From Bos javanicus (lineage: Eukaryota > Chordata > Mammalia > Artiodactyla > Bovidae), in contig NC_083873.1 in the NCBI RefSeq assembly GCF_032452875.1, positions 72,537,987 through 72,601,986 of the forward strand: a stretch of 64,000 bases of DNA. Direction: 5' to 3'. The position numbers were made by a program, and so were the translations under genes. Below are positions 43,121 through 55,384 of this stretch, in pieces. The notes beneath the pieces were generated by a model. It was not told the origin of the DNA, searched no databases, and saw only the letters and a program-made list of their open reading frames with translations. Positions within the stretch are counted from its first letter, which is position 1. Every line of letters begins with the position of its first letter.

Positions 43121-43323
43121 TTGTTGTTGTTTAGTCACCAAGTCATGTCTGACTCTTTTGTGACGGTGTGGACCATAGCCCACCAGGCTTCTCTGTCCAT
43201 GGGATTTCACAGGTAAGAATACTGGAGTGGGTTGCTGCTTTGGATCTTCTGGACCCAGGGATCAAACCCAAGTCTCCTGCATTGGCCAGTGGGTTCTTTA
43301 TCACAGAGCCACCAGGGAAGCCC
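43121..43323 (-). mobile_element. Bov-tA SINE
   Basis: This antisense copy is flanked by the exact 11-bp duplication AAATGGATTAA (43110-43120 and 43324-43334). Confidence 0.93.
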
Positions 43324-43386
43324 AAATGGATTAACAGAGGAAGACTTTTTCTAAGGGGACATTTAAGAGTGAAAAGAATATGAATA

Positions 43387-43640
43387 GGACTTCCCTGGGG
43401 GCCCAGTGGTTAAGAATCCACCTGCCAGTGTGGACACGGGTTCAATCCCTGGTCCAGGAAGATTGCACATGCCACAGGGCAACTAAACCCATGTGCCACA
43501 ACTGCTAAGCCTGCATGCCTAGAGCCTGCACTCCGCAACAAGAGAAGACGTCACAATGAGAGTAGCCCCAAGTTCACTGCCGCTGGAGAAAGCCCACAAG
43601 CAGCAATGAAGACCCATAGGCAAAAATAAAATAAAATTAA
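43387..43640 (+). mobile_element. tRNA-derived (CHR-type) SINE
   Basis: The sense copy runs from GGACTTCCCTGGGGGCCCAG to an AAATAAAATAAAATT tail. Confidence 0.88.
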
Positions 43641-43974
43641 ATTTGAAAAAAGAAGATGAATAGAAACTATCTTAAACCAGACATGCTTTACTATGGAGAG
43701 ATACTGGTAGATTTAAAACAAGAAGGAACTGGATCAGATTGACTTATTAAATATCACTCCTTTCTTCCTACGTAGGGATCTATTAGCAAGAGATAGACAA
43801 CACACAAGCCACGACTGAGGAAAATAGCTAGATAATTCCAACAAAGCCCTAGCCAAGTCTTTATCTTATCTCGACCTCCCTCTGACCCTCATGGCAGTTA
43901 TATGCAAGTTGAGAGATTTCAAGCATAGGATGACAGACATGGCCTTTATTCAAGATATTATCTCTACAACAGAG

Positions 43975-44110
43975 TCATGAACCAGAGTCTACTAACTACG
44001 TTTTTACAGATGAGGAAACCAAGACTCAGAGTTGTGGTAATTGCGGAACGTCATTGAGCTAGTTAGTGAAATAGCTGGAATTGAAGCCCAGGTGGTCAGG
44101 GTCTAGAATC
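43975..44110. repeat. MIR-like SINE fragment
   Basis: TTTACAGATGAGGAAACCAAG, GAGCTAGTTAGTGAAATAGC and GAATTGAAGCCCAGG fit the MIR core and tail. Confidence 0.6.
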
Positions 44111-44384
44111 CACATTCGAAACTTCCTCAAGTATTGCTCTCAGTATTTGAATATCATAGCGCGGTAGGGTGTGTACTAGGCATCCAAACTTGTAGGTGAA
44201 ATCATCAGGATTCCTCTAGGAATGTAATTAATGTTTGTAGAATCTAAATCTCTTCCAGAAGTCTCAGGTACATCTGCATTATAAGTTTTCTACTTTTACT
44301 ATCTCCACATCTTTATCTTTCATTTACCCTTCAACCCATTCAGATTCAACCAGGCATCTGACTTGATCACTCACATGAAGTGAC

Positions 44385-44507
44385 TTTTTTTTTTTGGCTG
44401 CAACATGCGGCATGAAGAATTTTACTTGCTGGGCCAGGGATCCAACCCATGTTCCCTGCAGTGGAAGCACTGATTCCTAACCATTGGATCACCAAGTAAG
44501 TCCCCTA
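44385..44507 (-). mobile_element. tRNA-derived (CHR-type) SINE
   Basis: This antisense copy begins with a T-run and ends CCATTGGATCACCAAGTAAGTCCC. Confidence 0.85.
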
Positions 44508-44713
44508 AGTGACCTTTTTAAAGCCCTGGCTGTCTCCTATGTTGCCAAATCTAATATATGCCTTCTACTCCTAATCTGACACTGCCTCTCAATAGCATTT
44601 GGCCCAGCCCTCTGGTTTCTCTGACACTGTACCATTTTGTTCTCTGATATCTCTGTTCCGTCTCCAGTCTCCTTTTGCTACCTCTTCATTCTCCATTCAA
44701 GCTTGTTATTGTA

Positions 44714-46033
44714 TCACAACAAACTGTGGAAAATTCTTAAAGAGCTAGTAATACCAAACTACCTTACCTGTCTGCAAAGAAACCTGTATGCAGGTCAAGA
44801 AGCCACAGAATCAGACATGAAACAATGAACTGGTTCAAAATTGGGAAAGGAGTACATCAAGGCTGTATATTGTCACCCTGCTTATTTAACTTCTGTGCAG
44901 AGTACATCATGTGAAACGCCAGGCTGAATGAATCACAAGCTGGAATCAAAATTGCTGGGAGAAATGTCAATAACCTCAGATATGCAAATGATACCACTCT
45001 AATAGCAGAAAGTGAAGAGGAACCAAAGAGCCTCTTGATGAGGATCAAAGAGGAGAGTGAAAAAGCTGGCTTAAAACTCAACATTCAAGAAACTAAGATC
45101 AGGGCACCCAGTCCCATCATTTCATGGCAAATAGATGGGGAAAAAGCTGAAACAGTGACAGACTTTATTTTCCTGGGCTCCAAAATCACTGTGGACAGGG
45201 ACTGCAGCCATGAAATTAAAAGATGCTTGCTCCTTGAAAGAAAAGCTATGACAAACCCAGACAGTAATAAAAAAGCAGAGACATTGCTTTGTGGACAAAG
45301 GTCCATATGTCAAAGTAATGGTTTTGCCTGTAGTCATGTCCGGATGTGGAGAAGGCAATGGCAACCCACTCCAGTACTCTTGCCTGGAAAATCCCATGGT
45401 TGGAGGAGCCTAGTAGGTTGCAGTCCACGGGGTCACGAACAGTCGGACACAACTGAGTGACTTCACTTTCACTTTTCACTTTCATGCATTGGAGAAGGAA
45501 ATGGCGACCCACTCTAGTGTTCTTGCCTGGAGAATCCCAGGGACGGAGGAGCCTGGTAGGCTGCCATCTATGGGATTGCACAGAGTCAGACATAACTGAA
45601 GGGACTTAGCAGCAGCGGCGGCAGCAGCATGTCCGGATGTGAGAGTTGGACCATAAAGAAGGCTGAGAGCTGAAGAATTGATATTTTCGAACTGAGGTAC
45701 TAGAGAAGACTCTTTAGAGTCCCTTGGACTGCAAGGATATCAAACCAGTCAATCCTAAAGGAAATCAACCCTAAATATTCGTTGGAAGGACTGATGCTGA
45801 AGCTCCAATACTTTGGCCACCTGATGCAAAGAGCCAGCTCATTGGAAAAGACCCTGATGCTGGGAAAGATTGCGAGCAGGAGAAGGAGGCAACAGAAGAT
45901 GAGATGGTTGGATGGCATCACTGATTCAATGGACATGAATTTGAACTCTGGGATACAGTGAAGGACAGGGAAGCCTGGCATGCTGCAGTCCAATGGGGTC
46001 ACAAAGAGTCGGACATGGCTTAGGGAATGAACA
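44714..46033 (+). mobile_element. BovB (RTE) LINE, copy 4, interrupted by a SINE
   Basis: This 5'-truncated copy begins within the RT palm, with the active-site motif diverged to YAND, and runs to the 3' end. A BOV-A2 at 45349-45627 splits it. Frames such as 45035-45460 cross the insertion and are artefacts. Confidence 0.92.
45349..45627 (+). mobile_element. BOV-A2 SINE inserted in BovB copy 4
   Basis: This sense copy ends in a GCAGCAGCGGCGGCAGCAG tail. It is flanked by the exact 14-bp duplication CATGTCCGGATGTG (45335-45348 and 45628-45641). Confidence 0.95.
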
Positions 46034-46825
46034 ACAACAGGTCAGTTAATCTCTGTTGGTCTTTATTTCTTCTCTCATCTTTTCCCTTCCTTCATCCCTC
46101 CCTGTTTATCCTCATGACTTTAAATATCTTCTTAATGATGCAAATGACTCCCAAATTTACATTGTCAGCGCAGGCCTCTTCCCTTAACTCTAAACATAGA
46201 ACTTTTACTTAGACTTCTCCACTGGCTTGTTTTATGGCCATTTAAACTTGCATTCAAAACTCAGTGTTTAGCAGAGCTTCACATAGGCGTGATGATCATA
46301 CTGGTTATTGAGTACATGGTTCTTTGGTTTCAGGATAAATTTAAAAATTCTTAACCTGGTATCCAAGGCCAATTTGGGGCAGTCTTTGCCCAGAGATCTT
46401 TCTGTGGTCATACTAGGATTTCCCTGTTGGTCTAGTGGTTAAGACTCCATGATTCCAATGCAGGGGGTACAGGTTTGATTCCTGGTCAAGGAACTAAGAC
46501 TCCACATGCTGCATGATTCGGTCAAAACAGAAAAAAAGGCTTACCCAGTTCCTACTCATTTGCTAACTCAGCCTAACTTGGTACTGGCCAATAGTTGCTC
46601 TGCTTACCACTCATTCTATGAGTGAGAAAAATGGATGGTACCTGACCACAGGGTAAGTTAGTCTGGCAGGCTATCAATGTCAGTATCTGAATATTCTTGA
46701 AAGGTCATTGAGACAGTTCCCCTCCCTCAGTGAACCCCTTCCCACATATAAAACTATGTGAGGCTTGTTGGATGGATTTCCTCCACAAAGTTGTTACCCA
46801 GAAACTGGGTTTGCCTTTTGGTGGG
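46034..46825. other. Intergenic, nothing recognised besides a SINE
   Basis: Mixed sequence between BovB copy 4 and the nested LTRs. Confidence 0.4.
46419..46535 (+). mobile_element. tRNA-derived SINE
   Basis: This is a short sense copy with TTTCCCTGTTGGTCTAGTGG and GTTTGATTCCTGGTCAAGG. Confidence 0.82.
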
Positions 46826-47865
46826 TGTCAAGCCAAAAGATGCAACCAAGCCAAAGATTGGAAGAAGTAAGGATTTGTGAAATAAAAGTCATATTTTTGT
46901 GGTTAAACAGGAGAAATTTAAACAAGAAAACTTTTCAGCCCTTTGGACTCCTCTCTGCACTGTGCATTGTGTATCTGCATTATGCATTACCAAACCTCCT
47001 CTCCTCCCTGCCCCTGAAAAGGGGGGAGGAGTACCTGCTCAACCTTAAAGAGAAACTTCTTCTAGCATCACAAAGAAGACTCCTTAAAAGATAACATTCT
47101 TTCTTGATGTTGTAAGGGGTCATACGACCTACCACAGTGACTCATTCGATATCTAGCCCTCTGTCTCAAAAAAGCTTATATAACTATGCCTTTACTTTTA
47201 AAGGATGTAATAGTTCTTGGAGCTGAGACGCTCTTCCCAGGTTGTAATCCTCCAATTTGGCTCAGATAACATTTTCCATTTCTTTCTTAGATCAACTGAT
47301 TAATTTCCCATCAACAGATTTATTACTTGTAGCAAGTAAGGAGAACACCAGAGAGCTTTCCCAAAGCAGTGTCTCCCCAAACAGCAAAATGTGGAAGTTT
47401 TAAACGAAGGGTACATGCATACTCATTAAAGGGCTTGGGCGGTATGTGTATATTCATGAAGGGAGAATTGAGTAAGAGAGATTTCAGCCTAGAATTGGTG
47501 CAAAATTGACAGAGTCCAAACTATAGTGGAACGAAGTTGGAAAACGTTGACATCATCATTTGATCCTCCACCTCGGTGGGGGCCTTAGTTCCTGCAGAAC
47601 TCAAAGGTATGTACCAGATTGCTATGTATACTCCCTGAGGAGGAGCTAGAGTTCTGTTTTATTGCAGAACTGTTGTTTCCTGACTGCTTTTCCTTTGTTC
47701 CTTCCTTCACTCACTTCCCTTAAGACCATTAATTATTGAGACCCATTCAAGGGCAGTTATTGTGGCCAGGCTTAGATCACAAAATGGCTTATACCAAAGA
47801 TGACTTCTCTTATGTCAAGAAAACCATGCCTGGTTCTCTTTGGGGATCCCCTCCCTTATCTGTTT
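46826..47865 (+). repeat. Solo LTR (family also at 56.4 kb) with a nested LTR
   Basis: The sequences from TGTCAAGCCAAAAGATGC to 46875 and from 47317 to about 47865 match 56361-57114 in the same direction, including TTTATTACTTG, CTCCACCT.GGT, and CTTATGTCAAGAAAACC. A second LTR interrupts it. Confidence 0.75.
46876..47316 (+). repeat. Nested solo LTR with 4-bp target duplication
   Basis: This 441-bp element begins TGTGAAATAAAAG and ends CATCAACA. It is flanked by GATT on both sides (46872-46875 and 47317-47320). The 4-bp duplication and TG...CA ends fit a class I ERV LTR. Confidence 0.75.
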
Positions 47866-47999
47866 AGAGTCACTGTCTCCTTCAGTTAGTCTGTCCTGGT
47901 CCAGACTAGGTTAGGCATATCATTAATGGATGTCATTGGCTGGCATGCATAATTAAATAAATGGTGCTTATGACCATGACATCCAAGTACCATGTGCTA

Positions 48000-48365
48000 A
48001 CAGAGCTCATAGAGGCATAATAAGACTTGATATAGTTCAGGTGAAGTTTTTCTGGAAGACATAACATCTAAGCAAATTCCTGAAATGAGATCAACTCACC
48101 CAAGTCAAGTGGGTCCCTGTTGGAGTGGGGATAGGTTCCCAGAAGTACCATCCAGGTAGTTGGAACAGCATGTGGAGATGGTTTGAGACTGGAAATGATC
48201 AATGTGGAGGAGCTGGTGGCAGGAGAGGTAGCAGCCTGGGCCAGGCAGCTCCTTACTGAACTTGTTAAGTAGCTCAAACATTGCCCTAAAAGTTTTGAGA
48301 AGGCTTGGAGGGGATTTTAGCACAGGAATGATGTGATCAGATGAAATGATTTGCATTTTTTAAAG
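48000..48365. repeat. L2-like LINE fragment
   Basis: Segments such as GAAGACATAACATCTAAGC and AATGATGTGATCAGATGAAATG resemble L2. No protein motif is clear. Confidence 0.45.
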
Positions 48366-48471
48366 TTTACCTTATAAGTCTTCTAGGTGAAGAACGGAAT
48401 GTAGAGGAGCAGGAATGGGCAAGGGACGTTAATTAAGGCAAGAGATAATAGTGGCTTAATGTTTGAATATG

Positions 48472-48682
48472 GGCTTCCCTGGTGGCTCAGATGGAAAAAG
48501 AATCCGCCTGCAATGCGGGAGACCTAGGTTCGACCCCTGGGTCAGGGAGATCCCCTAGAGAAGAAAAGAAGGCAACCCACTCCAGTATTTGTGCCTGGAG
48601 AATTCCATGGACAGAGGAGCCTGGTGGGCTAGAGTCCATGGAGTTGCAGAGTTGGACACGACTGAGCAACTAACACCACACC
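48472..48682 (+). mobile_element. Bov-tA SINE
   Basis: The sense copy runs from GGGCTTCCCTGGTGGCTCAG to GACACGACTGAGCAACTAAC. Confidence 0.9.
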
Positions 48683-48849
48683 AATGCTTGTATATACAGT
48701 GAATGACAGAACTTTCTAATCAAAGTATAGGATACAAGGTCTGGAAAGTCCCCACACATACCTTTCAGGTTCCAGGTTTTATGTCTCAGTGAACAAGTCA
48801 TCATGATTTTTTCAGTACTAGCTTATTCATCCTAGCTTGCTCATTCAAT

Positions 48850-50107
48850 ACTAGCTTGCTCAAAATCCTCCAAGCCAGACTTGAACAGTATGTGAACCAT
48901 GAACTTCCAGATGTTCAAACTGGATTTAGAAAAGGCAGAGGAATCAGAGTTCAAATTGCCAACATTCACTGGATCATTGAAAAAGCAAGAGAGTTCCAGA
49001 AAAACATCTACTTCTGCCTTATTGACTATGCCAAAGCCTTTGACTGTGTGGATCACAATAAACCAAGGAAAATTTTTAAAGGATGGGAATACCAGACCAC
49101 ATTACCTGCCTCCTGAGAAATCTGTATGCAGGTCAAGAAGCAGTTAGAACTGGACATGGAACAACAGAATGGTTCCAAATTGGGAAAGGAGTATGTTAAG
49201 GCTGTATATTGTCACCCTGCTTATTTAACTTATATGCAGAGTACATCATGAGAAATGCCGGGCTGGATGAAGCATAAACTGGAATCAAGATTGCCGGGAG
49301 AAATATCAGTAACCTCAGATATGCAGATGACACTACCCTTATGGCAGAAAACGAAGAAGAACTAAAGAGCCTCTTGATGAAAGTGAAAGAGGAGAGTGAA
49401 AAAGTTGGCTTAAAGCTCAACATTCAGAAAACTAAGATCATGGCATCTGGTCCCATCACTTCATGGCAAATAGAAGGGGAAACAATGGAAACAGTGAGAG
49501 ACTTTATTTTGGGGGGCTCCAAAATCACTACAGATGGTGACTGCAGCCATGAAATTAAAAGACACTGATCCTTGGAAGAAAAGCTATGACCAACTTAGAT
49601 AGCATATTAAAAAGCAGAGACATTACTTTGCCAACAAGGGTCTGTGTAGTCAAAGCTGTAGTTTTTCCAGTAGTCATGTATAGATGTGAGAGTTGGACTA
49701 TAAAGAAAGCTGAGTGCTGAAGAATTGATGCTTTTCAACTGTGGTGTTGAAGACTTGAGAGTCCCCTGGACTGCAAGGAGATCCAACCAGTCCATCCTAA
49801 AGGAAATCAGTCCTGAATATTCATTGGAAAGACTGACGCTGAAGCTGAAACTCCAATCCTTTGACCACCTGATGTGAAGAACTGACTCATTGGAGAAGAC
49901 CCTGATGATGAAGACCTTGAAAGATTGAAGGCGGGAGGAGATGGGGACAACAGAGGATGAGATGGTTGGATGGCATCACAGACTCAATGGACATGAGTTT
50001 GAGTAAGCTCTGGGAGTTGGTGATGGACAGGGAGGCCTGGCATGCTGCAGTCCACGAGGTCACAGAGAGTCGGACCTGACTGAGTGACTGAACTGAACTG
50101 AACTGAG
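48850..50107 (+). mobile_element. BovB (RTE) LINE, copy 5
   Basis: This copy has RT motifs LIDYAKAFDCVDH and YADD and ends in the ACTGAACTGAACTGAACTGA tail. Small deletions and a stop just after GKGVC (TAA near 49197) disable it. Confidence 0.92.
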
Positions 50108-50777
50108 CTTATTTATAGCAGAGCTAGGACTACAAACCAATTGTGTATTTTTCTCTTGCTACCTTTTATCATGGACCTCCTCATATGACTCAGCGAGTTT
50201 TCAAATTTTAAAAAAGCTGTGCCATACTAAATTACGGATATAGTCTCTCTATTTTGAGGTGTTTGAGAATGTTATAATAAACAGTTTTATATAAACAGTG
50301 CTTTAGAACTGTTGGCACACAGGTACAAATTCAAGGCCTTTGAAATCAGTTTAGCTATGGAAACCTGTCCAGAGCTTCCTGGGGCTCTCATACTCACATA
50401 ACACCCTCTGCGTCCCAGCCTGGTAGACTCAGCAGGGTCATATCTGGACTGATTGCCATAGTCATAGATAATGTCAGATTTCTGGACTCCATGGCATTTA
50501 CCAGGGGCAAGACATGGAACCTCCCTTTGAATCTTTTGTAAATTGCGAGTCCATACTGTCAAATGACAAAAATAATACAATTTAGTTATGAGCTTGACGT
50601 CCCTTATCCATGGGAAAACCATCCATGGATTGAGGAGTACACTGCCTCATAGACAATAGAGCACTCTTCCTGAGGGAGTCTGGGCAAGAGCAAGTTTATA
50701 GACCTTTAAAGAGGAAACAGAAAAGAGGGCAAGATGACCTAGGAGGTCAGCTATTTCCTTATAAGCTTGTTTTTGTT
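50108..50777. other. Intergenic, nothing recognised
   Basis: The minus frame 50622-50287 has no known domain. Confidence 0.4.
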
Positions 50778-51022
50778 GATCAGTTGTTAAGTCGTGTCCG
50801 ACTTTTTGTGACCCTGTGGACTGCAGCATGCCAGGTTTCCCTGTCCTTCACCATCTCCCAGAGTTTGCTCAAACTCATGTCCATTGAGTCAGTGATGCCA
50901 TCCAACCATCTCGGCCTCTGCCGTCCCCTACTCCTCCTGCCCTCAGTCTTTCCCAGCATCAGGGTCTTTTCTAATGAGTCGGCTCTTGGCATCAGGTGGC
51001 CACAGTATTGGAGCTTCAGCTT
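50778..51022 (-). mobile_element. BovB 3'-end fragment
   Basis: This is the antisense BovB tail from TGATCAGTTGTTAAGTCG to ATTGGAGCTTCAGCTT. Confidence 0.87.
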
Positions 51023-51769
51023 ATAAGCTTAGCAGGTCCTATTTTCCAGTGTGAGGTGAGCTAGCTAAAGCTGAGCTAGGGGGTTGTGATGGGTGTAGGT
51101 TAGGTTTCCTCGACAGTGGGGCATTTTCTGGAAGTGCAGCCTGGCTTAGCTTTAGATTTGTGACCTGGGGCCGGCTGCTGCAGTGGCTTCCATTTTCTGG
51201 GTCCCCATATATGAATTATATTTATCAATGCTTTTTATACAGGGGATGTTGTGAGAACAAAGTGAGCCTATATTGGTCCCACATTCGTAATCACTGATTG
51301 TTTCTTTTTTCCCTTAACTCTTACTTGACATTGAGTCATCAATGTCACCAAAGCTGTCTACATAAACTACCAAGTGGCCATATAGTGACCTATTTATGAT
51401 TTATATTACATGTGAAAATAAGCTTGAAGAAGTCCTGGGTTGGTTTATTTAAGCTGGGGACTGTTACTCATTTAATAGATTCTAAATATAGAAAGCAAAG
51501 ATGACAGTTTATATTCACTAAAACAATTATATGGAAGGTAGGCTGTGATCATATACTGGTTAGTACTCTGCATTGTGGAAGGTGGGTGAGTGGTGAGGTA
51601 ATTCTATTGATTTTCAGTCTGAGGTCTCTAGATCTTAGAGGGTGACGGTTGACAGTTAAAGGCATTAGCTCTAGCTATTAGTTTCTTTTCTGAAGCGACT
51701 GCTGTGGCAGGCGTTTCTTATGATTGTGATCAAGGAACTCTTCAAATAGCATCCTCTAGTTTATCTTCT
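51023..51769. other. Intergenic, nothing recognised
   Basis: A G-rich segment near 51,050-51,200 is followed by AT-rich sequence; nothing coding. Confidence 0.4.
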
Positions 51770-51972
51770 GGGCTTCCCTGGTGGCTCAATGGTAAAGAAT
51801 CTACCTGCCAGTTCAGAAGATGCAGGTTTCATCCCTGGGTCAGGAAGATCCCCTGATCCCCTGAAGGAAATGGCAGTATTCTTGCCTGGGAATCTCATGG
51901 ACAGAGGAGCCTGGTGGGCTGCATTCTGTGGGGTCAGAAAAGAGTCAGACATGGTATAGCAACTAAACAACA
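51770..51972 (+). mobile_element. Bov-tA SINE
   Basis: The sense copy runs from GGGCTTCCCTGGTGGCTCAA to ACATGGTATAGCAACTAAAC, with a small duplication of GATCCCCT. Confidence 0.88.
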
Positions 51973-52479
51973 ACATTTAATCTTCTACCTAGATTTTCTG
52001 CATCATGTAGATTCCCTGGTACAAGAAAGCATTCAGTTAGTCATCTTATTTGCATTGGTGAGGGAAGATTCAAAAGACACATCATAAGTAATGAATAATT
52101 GTCAAATGAATGAAATAATTCATAAGCAAATTTGAGTCCTTTCATTTAAATATAACATTATAAGCTGCATAATAAAGAAATGTATATTATAGAAAGTGAA
52201 AGTACCCTGCCATAAGCCTATTCCACAAAGTAATCTTGGTTAATATTTTGACCACTAGTTTTACTAAAAAAACTGGACTGAATATTCTTGTATATCAATG
52301 TACACTGTAGGAGGTTTTGTTGGGTCAGAAGCCTTGTGAGTTTATGTGTATATGTGTGTTTATTTTGGCAGTGCCAACTTATTCTCCAAAAAAGCTGAAA
52401 GATTTTCACTCCCTCAAACATTCTGTTGTAAGAAATTCCAAGATTGTTTTATTTTACTTTTAAAATGCTTATTTTCCCA
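51973..52479. other. Intergenic, nothing recognised
   Basis: AT-rich; part near 52,200-52,430 resembles a weak L1-type sequence. Confidence 0.35.
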
Positions 52480-52800
52480 CCTTCCCTGGTGGTGCAGTGG
52501 GTAAGGAGCTGTCTGCCCGTGCAGAGGACACGAATTTGATCCCTGGTGTGGGAAGATTCCACATGCTGGGGAGCAACTAAGCCCATGAACCACAACTAGT
52601 CTAGAGCCCACGAGCCACAGCTACTGAGCCGGCATGCTGCAATTACTGAGGCTTGTGTGCCTCGAGCCTGGGCTCCACCGGAGAAGCCACCACAACGAGA
52701 AGCCCGGGCACCACAGTGAAGAGTAGCCCCTGCTCGCTGCAACGAGAGAAAGCCTGCACACAGCAGTGACGACCCAGAGCAGCAAAAAACAGAAAGAGAG
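52480..52800 (+). mobile_element. tRNA-derived (CHR-type) SINE, long copy
   Basis: A sense head (CTTCCCTGGTGGTGCAGTGG) is followed by several CCACAGCTACTGAGCC-like units and an AGAAAGAGAGAGA tail. Confidence 0.87.
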
Positions 52801-53169
52801 AGAGGCCAACGAAATTATCTGTTAAAAAAACTTCTTGTTTTCTGTATTATAAAAGTACACATCCTTTTGAGACAAATTAGAACAACTTGGGAGCATACAA
52901 AGTAAGAAATTCTGGTATTTTCCACCCTCCATCCAATTTTTAGGGTTATTTTAGAATGAGATGATAATATACTTTCAATATAGAAACCTTTCAAAATCAA
53001 TTTTAGTTTATTTGTTTCTTCTTTTTCCTCTAGCATATGGAAACACCCTGTGTCACTACTAAGAAATTCTGAGAGAGAACTGTCTAGGCTTCTGGAGCCT
53101 CAGGCACTTTTGTTTTTCAAGGCTCTTCCTTATAGCCTACCAATCAACTTCGAATGCCCCCACATCAAA

Positions 53170-53172
<3 letters not shown>

Positions 53173-53240
<68 letters not shown>
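53173..53240. repeat. Compound microsatellite (TA)n(CA)n(TA)n
   Basis: About 35 bp of TA repeats are followed by about 10 CA units and again by TA units. Such tracts vary in length and can extrude as cruciform DNA. Confidence 0.95.
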
Positions 53241-53411
53241 CACAAAAAAATGGAACTAATTTAATATTTTTCTCTGTAAAATATTTGGATTTTAAGTAAC
53301 CTATTTAACCTATCAGCCATGATTTGCCAGTAATCATTCTGCATACTCAGCAGGATTTCTTGGGAAGTGAGAAAATGTAGTCTATAAGTTTTTAGAAATA
53401 CATAATATTTG

Positions 53412-53588
53412 GGACTTCCCTGGTGGTCCAGTGGCTAGGAATCTGCACTCTGAATGCAAGGGACCAGATTCGATCCCTGGTCAGATTTGATCCCACATGC
53501 TGCAAGTAGGAGTTCCCATGCTGCAACTAAAGATCCTGCATGCCAAACTAAGACCTGATGTAGCCAAACAAACAAACAAACAAACAGA
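53412..53588 (+). mobile_element. tRNA-derived SINE with an (AAAC)n tail
   Basis: A sense head (GGACTTCCCTGGTGGTCCAG) is followed by a tail of about five CAAA units at 53567-53586. Confidence 0.87.
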
Positions 53589-53679
53589 AAGTGTGGTATA
53601 AAAAGTGTGGTATGTTATTAGCTACTAAGTCATTTTGTGAGCACGGGGTTAATGTCAGAAGAAATAATTTTTATATCTA

Positions 53680-53785
53680 GGGACTTCCCTGATGACCCAA
53701 TGGTTAAGACTCCATCCTTCCAACACAGAGGGCATGGGTACAATCCCTGGTTGGGGAACTAAGATCCCACATGCTGAGCAGCATA
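53680..53785 (+). mobile_element. tRNA-derived SINE fragment
   Basis: This sense head has GGACTTCCCTGATGACCCAA and TACAATCCCTGGTTGGGG. Confidence 0.83.
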
Positions 53786-53984
53786 ATCTTTGCACTTATT
53801 CTGAGTCAAAAAAAATCCTATGCTTGTTCTAAGCCTAGATTATGCACATCTGTCAGATCGTGTCTCAATGCTCTGTGGACAGTGTTAGGTAAACAGCCAA
53901 ATTTCCCCCCTTCATTTTTCTCTTTTCTAGATTACTTGCTAACTAGCTTCTTCTGGAAACATTCTGTCTTCTGAGCACGATATG

Positions 53985-54850
53985 GGAATTTAGATTTCAT
54001 TTTTGTCCAGATCAATACACTTGATTTAGTTAAGTTTTCATGGTGTTGATGCAGAAAATGTGTTCTCTATGCACCCAGTACTGAATTGAATCTCAGAGGC
54101 AGAGTTTTGGATGAAGTAGAAAAGAATAGTTTTCTTGAATTTCCAGGCAAAGGGGAACATAGCAGGCTTCTGCTTCTGAAAACTCTGTGTTCCAACTTAG
54201 GAGGATTTAATGAGGAGTTTTGGCTCAGAGGGTAAAGCTGCCTGCAATGCAGGAGACCTGGGTTTGATCCCTGGGTCAGGAAGATCCCCTGGAGAAGGCA
54301 ATGGCAACCCACTCCAGTACTCTTGCCTGGAAAATCCCATGGACAGAGAAGCCTGGTAGACTACAGTCCATGGGATCACAAAGAGTTGGACACTGAACGC
54401 TTCACTTTCACTTCATAGCAGTAGTTCAAGGGTGGAGTTGTTGACAAGATCAAGGTGTGTCCAGGCTCTGCACTTCTCTAATCTGGTCTCAGGTAATCTT
54501 CTTGATGAGCCTTTCTGCTTTCTTTAATCTGGCCTCAAGTTATCTTCTCTGACATAATCCATTTGTTGGGTTTCATTCTATAAAGAGCTTAAATACATTG
54601 TTATACCTTGTATTCCTTGAAGTGGAACCAGGACCCTGCCCCAAGGCTGCACTACTGTTTCTTGACTGCTCCTCCTTTGTCTCTGCATCCACTCCCTTCC
54701 CTGATTAGCAACTGTTTGTACCTGCCCTTTCAGGGAAGTTCAGGAAACTGAAGCCTATTCCCTATAAACAAGAAACAGGGGGCACAGAACGGTTTCTAGT
54801 ACCAGGAGTACCAGTAGGTCCTGCCTGGTTTCATTATTGAAAGGGTCAGT
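53985..54850 (+). repeat. Possible ERV LTR-derived sequence with a Bov-tA inside
   Basis: This moderately repetitive sequence has LTR-like features (TATAAAGAGC near 54581, pyrimidine-rich stretches similar to the end of the 47/57-kb LTR family). The boundaries are unclear, and the SINE at about 54222-54415 interrupts it. Confidence 0.4.
54222..54415 (+). mobile_element. Bov-tA SINE
   Basis: The sense copy runs from GGCTCAGAGGGTAAAGCTGC to the TTCACTTTCACTTC end. Confidence 0.88.
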
Positions 54851-55384
54851 AATACCCACTCACTGTGACATAAAAAGTTATCTTTATTAAAATACATTTG
54901 AGTTTGTAAAATCTCTTATAGTCCTAAAAGCAGAACTAAGAACCAATTGTCATAAATTCCCTCCACTAGAGGCCATCCCTGGAGTCTACCAGGATGACTG
55001 ACTCTTATCATGAGCAAAGGTAAGTTTTCACAATGTAAACAGACATTGTCACAAATTGATCCTATCTCCCATCTATTCTCCTGATGCACATTTATCTTTC
55101 CAAAATGCCATTTGTTTTTGAATAAGCTCCCTTCTTATTCCCCTTCCCTAATTGAGAACTCATTTATTTTCCCATTAGTGTCATTCTCTTCCTCTTCTTC
55201 CCCTATAAAGATGTTATATAAGCCCTCCATGGATAAATTCTAACTGCCCTTGTGTCACATTTTTTTCTGTGCACTCTCTATATACCTTAATGAAAATATG
55301 ATGATTAAATGTTATCTTTTGTTACTCTGTCTTTTGTCAGTTGAATTCAAAAGACCCCAATCAAGAAAGTAGAGGAAAAGTTTT
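54851..55384. other. Possible LTR tail, otherwise unassigned
   Basis: TATATAAGCCC near 55215 followed by TCTGTCTTTTGTCAGTTGAATTC resembles the 3' part of an ERV LTR. No partner is seen. Confidence 0.35.

Noticed and set aside
53173..53586. CRISPR-like array
   Set aside because: These repeats are a simple TA/CA microsatellite and an (AAAC)n SINE tail, without repeat-spacer structure. A CRISPR array is not expected in a mammalian genome.
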